Part shown: positions 35,172 to 43,590 of the stretch, one piece after another | Numbering within the stretch: position 1 is the stretch's first letter | Layout: the number at the start of each line of letters is the position of its first letter | Origin: Nitrospirota bacterium | GTDB lineage: Bacteria; Nitrospirota; Nitrospiria; SBBL01; JAADHI01 | Length of the DNA stretch: 64,000 nt | Assembly: GCA_029261135.1 (NCBI GenBank) | Contig: JAJDBX010000065.1 | Coordinates: 22,725-86,724, forward strand | Direction: 5' to 3' | Notes under the pieces: generated by a model | Told to the model about the DNA's origin: nothing | Database searches by the model: none | Seen by the model: only the letters and a program-made list of their open reading frames with translations | Translations under genes and position numbers: made by a program

Positions 35172-36962
35172 ATGGCGGAATCTCCTGCGGCCACTGTTGG
35201 TAGTGTCGTCCGACTGACAATCTTCACTAATGGGAGTCAACTCAGCGATACGGCACGCCTCATTTCGGTTTCGGTCGATGTCGAAATAAACAAAGTCCCC
35301 TCTGCGAAAATTGTCTTATTGGACGGAGACATGCCAAACCAGGGTTTTCCTCTAAGTAATACGGACGATTTCAAGCCGGGCACCGAAATAAAAATCAATG
35401 CCGGTTATGACGAGGATGAAGAGACGATTTTTCAGGGGATTGTGATCAGGCATGGTATTTCTATTTCCGGAGATAATGAAGCACGTTTACTCATCGAATG
35501 CCGAGACAAGGCGGTCGCGATGACCATCGGCCGTAAGAATGCAAACTATGTCGATTCTAAAGACAGTGATATCATCTCCAAAATCATCGGAAACTACAGC
35601 GGTCTTTCATCGGATGTCGATGAAAGCGATACAAGCTATAAAGAACTGGTTCAGTATTACTGCAGCGATTGGGATTTTTTGCTTTCCCGCGCTGAAGTGA
35701 ATGCTTTTTTGGTCACGGTGGATAATGGAAAGGTTTCGGTCAAAGCACCCGATACCGGGGCATCTCCCGTATTAAAAGTCAGTTATGGCGAAGATCTCCT
35801 CGAGTTCCAAGGTGATATCGATGCCAGAAGCCAGCTGAGTACGGTTGATGGTATTTCCTGGGATCTGAAAACACAGGCAGTCGTTGAAGAGACGGCAGGC
35901 CCGGAAACCCTAAATACACAAGGTGATCTCGATGCCACGATCTTGGCTGGCGTGGCGGGGCCGGATTCCTTTCGTCTCCAAACGGCCGCACCTTTAGAAA
36001 GTACTGGACTCAAAAGCTGGATCAAGGGGCAGCAAATCAAAGCAGGCTTGGCACGAATCCGAGGCCGTATGAAATTTCAAGGCAGCGCCAAGGCCGCAAT
36101 CGGAACGCTCATTGAATTAAATGGCGTGGGAAACCGCTTCAACGGGAATGTTTTCGTGAGTGCCATCCACCACGATATTTCAAAGGGCAAGTGGGAGACC
36201 GAAGCGGTCTTCGGGATGTCGCCCCATTGGTTTTCAGAGCGGAGCGATTTAGTTGCGCCATCCGCTTCTGGATTGTTGCCGGGTGTTGGCGGATTACAGG
36301 TGGGTGTGGTTAAAAAGCTGGATGAAGATCCGGAAGGCGAGCAGAAGGTTCAGGTGTCGGTTCCCGTGTTACAGGCGGAAACAGAAGGGGTCTGGGCCAG
36401 ACTGTCGCAGTTCTACGCCTCGGGTGGGATCGGGGCTTTTTTTATACCGGAAATTGGAGATGAAGTGGTGCTCGCATATATGAACAACGATCCCTCCCAT
36501 CCCGTGATTCTGGGCAGTCTCTATAGCAGTAAACAAAAACCGCCCTATGAACTAACCGCGGACAACTACATCAAAGCCCTTGTGACCAAAAGCGAAATGA
36601 AGCTTGAGTTTGATGATGAAAATAAAGTCGTCACGATTATTACCCCAGGGGAGAATCAAATTGTAATCAGCGACAAGGATAAGTCCATCCTCATACAAGA
36701 TCAAAATAGGAATAAAATTGAACTCAGCTCGGATGGGATTGTACTCGACAGCCCGAAAGATATTACCCTGACAGCCAAAGGGAAGATTACCCTGGATGCT
36801 GTGGGTGAAATCGGAATTACATCCAAAGCGGATGTTAAAGTGGAAGGGCTTAATGTGAGTCATACTGCGAATGTCGGTTTTACTGCAAAAGGAAACGCCA
36901 CAGCTGAAATTTCCGCCTCCGGGCAGACCACTGTCAAAGGCGCGATGGTCATGATCAATTAG
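35172..36962 (+). CDS. VgrG-like central spike protein (Pvc8-like)
   Basis: The 596-aa trimer-forming spike has a gp27-like body (about 1-350; VSVDVEINKVPSAKIVLLDGD, TEIKINAGYDEDEETIFQGI), a gp5 OB-fold (about 375-465; VGVVKKLDEDPEGEQKVQVS, PEIGDEVVLAYMNNDPSHPV, ILGSLYSSKQKPPYE), and a triple-stranded beta-helix tail of alternating short strands (ITLTAKGKITLDAVGEIGIT). No enzymatic extension follows the helix. The PAAR tip is encoded next, nine bases downstream. Confidence 0.94.
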   Translation: MAESPAATVGSVVRLTIFTNGSQLSDTARLISVSVDVEINKVPSAKIVLLDGDMPNQGFPLSNTDDFKPGTEIKINAGYDEDEETIFQGIVIRHGISISGDNEARLLIECRDKAVAMTIGRKNANYVDSKDSDIISKIIGNYSGLSSDVDESDTSYKELVQYYCSDWDFLLSRAEVNAFLVTVDNGKVSVKAPDTGASPVLKVSYGEDLLEFQGDIDARSQLSTVDGISWDLKTQAVVEETAGPETLNTQGDLDATILAGVAGPDSFRLQTAAPLESTGLKSWIKGQQIKAGLARIRGRMKFQGSAKAAIGTLIELNGVGNRFNGNVFVSAIHHDISKGKWETEAVFGMSPHWFSERSDLVAPSASGLLPGVGGLQVGVVKKLDEDPEGEQKVQVSVPVLQAETEGVWARLSQFYASGGIGAFFIPEIGDEVVLAYMNNDPSHPVILGSLYSSKQKPPYELTADNYIKALVTKSEMKLEFDDENKVVTIITPGENQIVISDKDKSILIQDQNRNKIELSSDGIVLDSPKDITLTAKGKITLDAVGEIGITSKADVKVEGLNVSHTANVGFTAKGNATAEISASGQTTVKGAMVMIN

Positions 36963-36971
36963 GAGAATGCG

Positions 36972-37271
36972 ATGCCGCCAGCCTCAAGATTGACCGACAT
37001 GCACGTTTGTCCTATGCAAACACCGGGTGTGCCGCCCATTCCCCATGTCGGCGGACCGATTGCGGGACCGGGAGTTGCGACAGTGTTGATCGGTAGTTTG
37101 CCCGCATCGGTGGTCGGTGACAGCGCAATCTGTGTGGGTCCGCCGGACACGGTTGCAAAAGGATCTGCCACTGTGATGATTGGCGGGAAGCCTGCAGTAA
37201 GAATGGGAGATAGCACGGCGCATGGCGGGAGTATTGTTCTCGGTCTTCCAACCGTGATGATCGGAGGATGA
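36972..37271 (+). CDS. PAAR-repeat spike tip protein (Pvc10-like)
   Basis: The 99-aa protein consists of a PAAR domain: it opens ASRLTDMHVCPMQTPGVPPIPHVGGPI and repeats ATVMIGGKPAVRMGDSTAHGG, with the Cys and His residues that bind zinc at the cone tip. It sharpens the spike. A GGAG precedes the ATG. Its stop overlaps the ATG of the next gene by four bases (ATGA), so tip and the cargo candidate that follows are translationally coupled. Confidence 0.94.
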   Translation: MPPASRLTDMHVCPMQTPGVPPIPHVGGPIAGPGVATVLIGSLPASVVGDSAICVGPPDTVAKGSATVMIGGKPAVRMGDSTAHGGSIVLGLPTVMIGG

Positions 37272-38281
37272 AAACATCCATGCAAAAGACCACACTTACA
37301 AATAGAAGCGGTGCGGCATCTCTGCCCCTGGCGCAGCTGAAAAGAAAGGGCGGTACGGCTTATTTAGGCGATTACCGCCCTGAGGCGATGAGCCAGCGTA
37401 AGCTTTCCAACATAATTCATCGTGGTGTTGCACTGCAACGCCAACGATCAAAAGGAGTCCCCACGGGTGATGAAATTGCCTATGTGAAGGGACACCCTAA
37501 AGGGATTGATGCATACGACGCAACCGAAACTGACGATACAATATGGGGGAAATCACATACCGCTTACACGCGTGATGTCGCAAAAGGAAAAAGCAAAGTG
37601 CAATTGTTGGAGACGCGTTTGAGCAAGTTGAAAGATGTCGATGAAAAAGCGGCGGAAGAGCTCAAGATTACCCAGTCTCGCACAAGTGCTGAGCAGAACT
37701 GGGGTGATTATTACGAGAGCAAGGTCGGAGACAAAATTGATGACAGCAGCAATGACTACGACAAAATGATCGGAATCAAAAGTAAGGGCTATGAGAAAAA
37801 AAGTAATGAAGCCGTGCGGGCAGAACCGGATGCGGATCCTGACTATAAAAACTACTTCAAAGTGGACACGGGCGAGGTTCATGCCGATGAAAACTGGGGA
37901 GAATATGATGATGCGGGAGAAAAAATTAAAAATAACAAAGTGATCTGGAGGCAATATCGTGCTGCCATTGAAAAAGAGACTGGGCAGAGTAGCCTTTCGG
38001 ATCAGACTACTGAATTAAAAAAACTGCAATCGATTTCGCGCCATACCGTGATTAATAAACATACAAACCGCAATATTTTTATGTCTTTTGACGCAGGAAA
38101 GGCCGAGGGGAGCAAAACATGGGCACCGGGTACCGATGAATTTTCGGCCATCCTGCAATCGCCTAACGCACTGTCTTCTTTTTGGATATTGTACGAAGAA
38201 GCCGATGTTCTGGACAAAAAAATTAAAGACATAAAAAGTGAGGGGGACAGCGAGTTAAAAATCAATTTTGAAGATGCTTGA
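37268..38281 (+). CDS. Putative eCIS cargo/effector with QRK leader, coupled to the PAAR gene
   Basis: The 337-aa product has no signal peptide. Residues 35-50 read DYRPEAMSQRKLSNII, matching the leader-like motif of other non-structural genes in this locus. The rest is highly charged and helical, with two similar blocks: SAEQNWGDYYESKVGDKI near residue 140 and ADENWGEYDDAGEKIKN near residue 210. The C-terminal part (HTVINKHTNRNIFMSFDAGK onwards) looks globular. No toxin family was recognised. Coupling to the PAAR gene and the leader suggest cargo loaded in the tube or carried at the tip. An alternative is a structural accessory protein. Confidence 0.6.
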   Translation: MKTSMQKTTLTNRSGAASLPLAQLKRKGGTAYLGDYRPEAMSQRKLSNIIHRGVALQRQRSKGVPTGDEIAYVKGHPKGIDAYDATETDDTIWGKSHTAYTRDVAKGKSKVQLLETRLSKLKDVDEKAAEELKITQSRTSAEQNWGDYYESKVGDKIDDSSNDYDKMIGIKSKGYEKKSNEAVRAEPDADPDYKNYFKVDTGEVHADENWGEYDDAGEKIKNNKVIWRQYRAAIEKETGQSSLSDQTTELKKLQSISRHTVINKHTNRNIFMSFDAGKAEGSKTWAPGTDEFSAILQSPNALSSFWILYEEADVLDKKIKDIKSEGDSELKINFEDA

Positions 38282-38315
38282 AGCAATGAAATAATCGAGA
38301 CGATGGAAGAAAAGC

Positions 38316-38732
38316 GTGAGTAATAATACAGGATTTCTTGGCAAGGGTTGGAGTTTCCCCCCCGAATTTAACCGGCATGCCCGTTCGGTCAAGATGGTTT
38401 CTGAGGAAGAGGATATTCGCGAGAGCCTTAGAATCCTTATTCTGACGGCACCAGGTGAACGGATGATGCAGCAGGCCTATGGTTGTGGTCTCAAACAGAT
38501 GGTTTTTGAGGAAATGAACGAAAGCACGGAAACCGAAATAAAAGATCTCATCCAACGGGCCGTGCTCTTCTATGAACCTCGGATCACGCTCAATAAAATC
38601 GAGATTGATATTGAAGCAATGGATCAGGGATTTCTGAGCATCGGACTCTACTACACGATTAGAACAACCAACAGTAGGAGTAATATGGTATTTCCATTTT
38701 ATTATAAAGAAGGGACCGGCCTTCGATTATAA
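38316..38732 (+). CDS. Baseplate wedge protein, gp25/GPW family (Pvc9-like)
   Basis: The 138-aa protein starts at a GTG behind GGAAGA. The gp25 lysozyme-like fold is clear: GFLGKGWSFPPEFNR, VKMVSEEEDIRESLRILILT, APGERMMQQAYGCGLKQMVFE and LIQRAVLFYEPRI. The E-x-x-R-x-x-x-x-I and PGERxxxPxYGxGL patterns are typical; here the proline of P-x-Y-G is replaced by QAYG. It bridges hub and wedges and nucleates the sheath. Confidence 0.93.
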   Translation: MSNNTGFLGKGWSFPPEFNRHARSVKMVSEEEDIRESLRILILTAPGERMMQQAYGCGLKQMVFEEMNESTETEIKDLIQRAVLFYEPRITLNKIEIDIEAMDQGFLSIGLYYTIRTTNSRSNMVFPFYYKEGTGLRL

Positions 38733-38757
38733 TACGGTCAATTTTACCGGGAGTTTT

Positions 38758-38937
38758 TTAATGTGCTGAGGTCTTAATCCCGCTGCCTGCACGGTATTCT
38801 AAGCTGATGATTCGCTGGTACGCCTGTTTATCCCGCCATAAAATCAAAGCTTCCGACTGACTGTTCACGGTTTTCTTTGAGTTGACAGTCTCTTCATGGT
38901 TCAATTGACGCGAAGGCTTTATCGGTATATTTGGCAT
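38758..38937 (-). CDS. Possible small minus-strand gene (59 aa) inside the eCIS operon
   Basis: An ATG-initiated frame of 59 codons lies antisense in the 215-base gap between the gp25 and first baseplate-J genes, the longest gap inside the structural block. It begins MPNIPIKPSRQLNHEETVNS and ends with a protein-like stretch around LILWRDKQAYQRIISLEYRA. No Shine-Dalgarno sequence was seen and no family was recognised. It could be chance or a remnant. Confidence 0.15.
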   Translation of the reverse strand: MPNIPIKPSRQLNHEETVNSKKTVNSQSEALILWRDKQAYQRIISLEYRAGSGIKTSAH

Positions 38938-38947
38938 TAAAAGTGAA

Positions 38948-41900
38948 ATGAGTATGAGAGACGGAACGAGTCAGAAAGATCGTATGGCGCCTGCATTGGA
39001 ATCGGGATATGTTGGTGTTGATGAAATGCGTCTTGAAGATTTGTTATCGATGTCCGCTGATTTTTCCCGTCTGCTGACCTACTACAATTTAAAAAATGAA
39101 CCCCAAGGGGATTGGGCAGCCTTCTTTGCCTCGGATGAAGCGGTTATTTTAGCCCTGATCCAGACCCTGGATCTTAAGAAAGCCGAATCGGACTTTTATG
39201 CATTTATGAAAGCGGCGCCTTGGGGAATGGGTAGAAAGAAATTTCTGTCTCAAGGGGAGGCCTGGAAAAAGATTCCCAATTACCGTCTTGCAAAAAAAAT
39301 AGACGGATGGTACTGCGAAACAAAGCAGCCCGCGAGTGAGGCCGGCAGGACGCTGAACCAGCAGATCCGCGTAGATATAGAAAGTGAGCTCGGCACAGCG
39401 CGCAGAGGACTGAAAATATTTTTGGAACAGTATGGCGAAGTGGTTTCTCAAGGGTTTCAACAAGACTTTCAGGCCGATTGGTTTGATGGCAACGCTTCCC
39501 TTTCTGTCCCAAGTCCTTTGGATGCTTTTGGGACGATTGAGGGATTTTTAAAATCTAATTTTTATCTTTTTTACAATGCAGTTCTTTCTTTGAAAGATGC
39601 CTCAAATCGTCTCTTGACGCTTTCATTGAAAAGTAAGACACATTCACCCTCTATCGGCCTCTATATTGCGTTCCTTCAACTTTTTCAAAGGGCTCAACAA
39701 AAACTCAACCGCTTTCCGCAACGACATCTGGATTTCTACTATAACGCGATCTTGAAGGTTCAAGTCCGGCCGCGCGTCCCGGACAGTACCTATCTCATTT
39801 TTCATTCCACAATGGAGGGCAAGGCCGTATTTATTAAAGAAGGAACACCCTTTACAGCGGGATCTGATGCCTTGCATCAAGATATTATTTATACGGCAGA
39901 CAACGATCTGGTGGTCGATCGCTCCGAAATTGTTTCCTTACGAACGCTTTATTTTGCGCGGAACCCTCTGAGCTCTCCTGAAAATAGTTTGGGATATCTC
40001 TCTGCCGCAAAAGAACACGAGATTCCACTCTTGGAGGGGAATGAGGAATCGAATGCCTTACCCGGAGAAAAGGACAGAAGATCGTGGCCGCTTTTCGGTG
40101 CACCGAAAAACGATGCGGAACAACGGCAATATCAAGATACCTCCTTTGGATTTGCTGTGGCCAGCCCGGTTCTTTTTCTTAAGGAAGGGGAACGGGAGAT
40201 CGACCTTTCGATTAAAATGACATGTCCCTTGTCTGAAATCGATGACGCTTCAAATTGTGTACAAACACTCAACGATGTACTTGAAACCTTGCTCGGGAAG
40301 ATGAAGCAGGATGCCGGTGATCTCAAGCCAGTGACGGAGGGAGAAAAGCAAGCCTTCTTTTTCAAAGTCTTTCGTCAGATCTTTCGGATTGATCTGACGA
40401 CCGAAACGGGTTGGCTTGAAGTGGAGGACTATTTTCCCACCGGACATTTATTAGATAAAAGTTGCGAAAAGGATCTCTTAAAGATTCGTTTTTGTTTGTC
40501 TTCAGATGCCGATCCCATTGCCGCCTATGCACCGGAGCTCCACGGGGGCAGCTACGAAACAGATCTTCCTTTGCTTCGATTGGTCATCAACCCGAGTGCC
40601 TACCTCTTTCCCTATTCTTTTTTAATGCATTTTATTGTGACAGAAGTGAAGATTGAAGTGACGGTTAAAGAGGTGAGAGACCTCCTCCTCTATAATAATT
40701 TGGGCCGGCTGGATCCGAATACTCCCTTTAATCCCTTTGGCCCGCTCCCTGCTGTTGGTTCGTATTTTATGATCGGAAATTCGGAAATGGCGCGAAAGCA
40801 GCTTACTGGCTTCGAAGTCAATATCGAATGGGGGGATTTGCCTAGAGACCAAGAAGGTTTCGAGGCCTATTACGGGGCCTATCCCGAGACTTATGACAAT
40901 GATGTTTTTAAGGTGGGAATGACCACATTGAGTCGTGGATACTGGCATCCGATTTCAGAAGATGCTCAACCCATTACCGCTCTATTCCAATCGGAGCGCT
41001 GCGGTCACAAAAAAGGGGGCACGCCCCTGATCGATAAAAATCGTCGTTTGTCTTGTGATACGATTGTGGCATTTTTTAAACCGATTCAAAGTAGTGCCCT
41101 AAGGAAGCCTTTTGCCTACACGCCGGAAGTCAAAGGCGGTTTTTTTAAGTTTACCCTCACTGAGCCTGAAATGGCTTTTGGACACAAGGCCTACCCGAGT
41201 TTATTGACGAAGGTCTTAACGAGCAACGCCAGACTGAAGCTTCCGAAGTTATTTAAATCCGTGCCGAATGCGCCTTATACCCCACTCGTGAACCGCATTT
41301 CGATCAACTACAAGGCGGAATCCAAGCTCAGTTTGAAGCGAAGTGGTGGTACGCAAAAAAACGCGTTCAATGAGAATTTTTTTCATATTCACCCCTTTGG
41401 GCATGAAAGCGTTTCATCTGAATCCTATCGCCATATCCATCTGCTCCCCCGCTACGCGTCAGAAGGATATCTTTTTATTGGATTATCGGATGCGCCGTCT
41501 TCCGATGTGCTGACTTTGTTTTTTCATATGCGGGAAGATGCCACCCCTGAGACGGGGACGATGCCTTCCCGATTCACTTGGTCCTACCTTGCAAGAAACC
41601 GCTGGTACAAACTCAATGCATCTCAAGTGATTTCAGATACAACCAGCGGATTTTTGACCTCTGGAATTGTGACTTTGAAAATCCCAAAAAACATCGAACA
41701 AGGCAATACGATTATGTCGGGAGATCTCTTTTGGCTGCGTCTTTCAGTGCCGGAGAATCCGGAATCGCTTTGCAGCGTTTATGCGATTCATACTCAGGCA
41801 GTCAAGGTTACCTGGCAATTTAGAGAAGGGGCCCCCACCCATCATGAAGAGAAACTACCGATGGGAACGATCAAGTCCTCGGTCAAATCGATTCCCGGCA

Positions 41901-42715
41901 TAGGGGAAGTTAATCAAATTGTCGACTCATTTGACGGGAGGCCTTCGGAGAAGGCGAATCACATCAAAAAAAGAATCAGTGAACGTTTGAAACACAAAAA
42001 TAGGGCGACAACACCCTGGGATTATGAGCATTTAATTTTAGAAGCATTCCCCGAAATATTTAAGGTGAAATGTTTTAATAACATGGTTTCGGCAGAAGAA
42101 CCGGTAGATCGTATCCGTCCCGGACAGATTCTCATCGTCGTGATTCCACAACCTTTGAATCGCCTCTCAGAAATGCCATATCCCATGGTGAACGGTGCGG
42201 TGCTCAAAGAGATCCGCGACTTTGCAAAAAAAAGGGCTTCTCCGTTTGCAAGGATCAGCGTTCGAAATCCGGCCTACGAAAAAATTCAGGTACGCTGTAC
42301 AGTCCAACTTAAAAAAGGCCAGCTCATCGGGCATTATATCGATCTGCTAAACCGGGAGATATCCGACTACCTTTCTCCCTGGAGTGAATCAGGATACCGT
42401 GTCGGTTTTGGTTGGTGTATTCGGCGTTATGAATTGGAAGCCTATATCCGAAACCGCCCCTATATTGAATATGTCACGAATTTTTCCATGCTTCATATTA
42501 CGAAGATTGGGAAGGGGCATTACGATTTGTTTGACACGGTTGATGGACATGGCGGCATTGACAATGCCGAAGAAATTCGTCCTTTATTTCCTTGGAGTTT
42601 AGCCATGCCTTTCAAAAGACATTTTATTGAAACCATAGACAAGGTGGTGCCCATTACACCGGAAGTCACCGGCATTGAAGAGTTGGAAATCGGCAGTACA
42701 TTTATCATTACTTGA
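38948..42715 (+). CDS. Large baseplate J-like wedge protein (Pvc11-like)
   Basis: At 1255 aa this is the second largest structural protein. It begins with the eCIS Pvc11 signature ALESGYVGVDEMRLEDLLSM followed by SADFSRLLTYYNLKNEPQGD. The C-terminal part carries the gp6/baseplate-J region: ISERLKHKNRATTPWDYEHL, EAFPEIFKVKCFNNM and the following PGQILIVVIPQP strand. Pvc11 and Pvc12 form the wedges of the minimal baseplate that opens on receptor contact. There is no strong ribosome site before its ATG. Confidence 0.88.
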   Translation: MSMRDGTSQKDRMAPALESGYVGVDEMRLEDLLSMSADFSRLLTYYNLKNEPQGDWAAFFASDEAVILALIQTLDLKKAESDFYAFMKAAPWGMGRKKFLSQGEAWKKIPNYRLAKKIDGWYCETKQPASEAGRTLNQQIRVDIESELGTARRGLKIFLEQYGEVVSQGFQQDFQADWFDGNASLSVPSPLDAFGTIEGFLKSNFYLFYNAVLSLKDASNRLLTLSLKSKTHSPSIGLYIAFLQLFQRAQQKLNRFPQRHLDFYYNAILKVQVRPRVPDSTYLIFHSTMEGKAVFIKEGTPFTAGSDALHQDIIYTADNDLVVDRSEIVSLRTLYFARNPLSSPENSLGYLSAAKEHEIPLLEGNEESNALPGEKDRRSWPLFGAPKNDAEQRQYQDTSFGFAVASPVLFLKEGEREIDLSIKMTCPLSEIDDASNCVQTLNDVLETLLGKMKQDAGDLKPVTEGEKQAFFFKVFRQIFRIDLTTETGWLEVEDYFPTGHLLDKSCEKDLLKIRFCLSSDADPIAAYAPELHGGSYETDLPLLRLVINPSAYLFPYSFLMHFIVTEVKIEVTVKEVRDLLLYNNLGRLDPNTPFNPFGPLPAVGSYFMIGNSEMARKQLTGFEVNIEWGDLPRDQEGFEAYYGAYPETYDNDVFKVGMTTLSRGYWHPISEDAQPITALFQSERCGHKKGGTPLIDKNRRLSCDTIVAFFKPIQSSALRKPFAYTPEVKGGFFKFTLTEPEMAFGHKAYPSLLTKVLTSNARLKLPKLFKSVPNAPYTPLVNRISINYKAESKLSLKRSGGTQKNAFNENFFHIHPFGHESVSSESYRHIHLLPRYASEGYLFIGLSDAPSSDVLTLFFHMREDATPETGTMPSRFTWSYLARNRWYKLNASQVISDTTSGFLTSGIVTLKIPKNIEQGNTIMSGDLFWLRLSVPENPESLCSVYAIHTQAVKVTWQFREGAPTHHEEKLPMGTIKSSVKSIPGIGEVNQIVDSFDGRPSEKANHIKKRISERLKHKNRATTPWDYEHLILEAFPEIFKVKCFNNMVSAEEPVDRIRPGQILIVVIPQPLNRLSEMPYPMVNGAVLKEIRDFAKKRASPFARISVRNPAYEKIQVRCTVQLKKGQLIGHYIDLLNREISDYLSPWSESGYRVGFGWCIRRYELEAYIRNRPYIEYVTNFSMLHITKIGKGHYDLFDTVDGHGGIDNAEEIRPLFPWSLAMPFKRHFIETIDKVVPITPEVTGIEELEIGSTFIIT

Positions 42716-42724
42716 AGGTAGGCC

Positions 42725-43534
42725 ATGGCGAAAAAAAATAGAGAAACACTCAAAAATTATTTCAAAAACGGAAGCCTGCCCTCTCAAGATGAGTTCGGTG
42801 ACCTCATCGATTCCAACCTCAATGTCATTGATGAGGGATTGGATAAATCGAGTGAAGAGGGTCTGAAGGTCTCTTCACTGAGTACTTCCGGAAAACTGAT
42901 CAGTTTTTTTAAAAGTATCCCCATAAAAAATGCCTTGTGGTTTATCGGCATTGATTCTAAAACCGATAACTTGTTTATCGGAAATGAAAACAATAAACAG
43001 GCACTCTCGATATCCCAAGAAATAGTGGAAGAACCTCTTGAAGGAGCCGAAGACACTTGCATTCAGGAAAAAGCCAAGATCGGAATTAACATCAAAGCGC
43101 CTGAATGGGAACTGGATGTTGGCGGTGTCGTTCGCTCTGAGGGGAGAATCGGCGTGAATCAGAAAGAGATTCCGGCCGATGGCAAATGGCACAACATTAC
43201 CGATCCCTTAAACGGCTGCCATGCTTTTGAGGTGATGGCCGGTGTCGGTGGTCGAAAGAAGGAAGGTAGGTATGCCTTACTCCATGCCTTTGCTTTAAAT
43301 ACCTACAATCCGAAGGGCTGTTTTTTTAATTTCTTAAATCTAAAAAAAAGGATCCGACCACATCAATCGTATTACCGTTCCATCAGTGACAAACTCAAAC
43401 TACGCTGGGTCGGAGAAAGTTCTCACTATACTTTGCAACTTCGAACGAATAGCGATTTCGGTGAAGGGCTTTGGATCAAATATTATTTGACGAAGCTCTG
43501 GTTTGATGAAGACATGAGTGGATCCCGCTTGTAA
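42725..43534 (+). CDS. Putative eCIS tail-fibre/receptor-binding-like protein
   Basis: The 269-aa protein starts with a charged helix found in many eCIS (NRETLKNYFKNGSLPSQDEF, GDLIDSNLNVIDEGL), then a middle part with a fibre-like repeat (KIGINIKAPEWELDVGGVVR, SEGRIGVNQ), and a C-terminal beta domain (PADGKWHNITDPLNGCHAFE, VMAGVGGRKKEGRYALLHAF, LKLRWVGESSHYTLQLR). This layout is reminiscent of phage fibre or receptor-binding proteins. It lies between the two baseplate-J genes; Pvc13 fibres occupy a nearby position in PVC. Likely a structural protein contacting targets, but not proven. Confidence 0.6.
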   Translation: MAKKNRETLKNYFKNGSLPSQDEFGDLIDSNLNVIDEGLDKSSEEGLKVSSLSTSGKLISFFKSIPIKNALWFIGIDSKTDNLFIGNENNKQALSISQEIVEEPLEGAEDTCIQEKAKIGINIKAPEWELDVGGVVRSEGRIGVNQKEIPADGKWHNITDPLNGCHAFEVMAGVGGRKKEGRYALLHAFALNTYNPKGCFFNFLNLKKRIRPHQSYYRSISDKLKLRWVGESSHYTLQLRTNSDFGEGLWIKYYLTKLWFDEDMSGSRL

Positions 43535-43590
43535 ACCAAGGGTAGGCGCAATACAAATCCGGAAATCGGCAGTCTATTGAAATTAAAATT

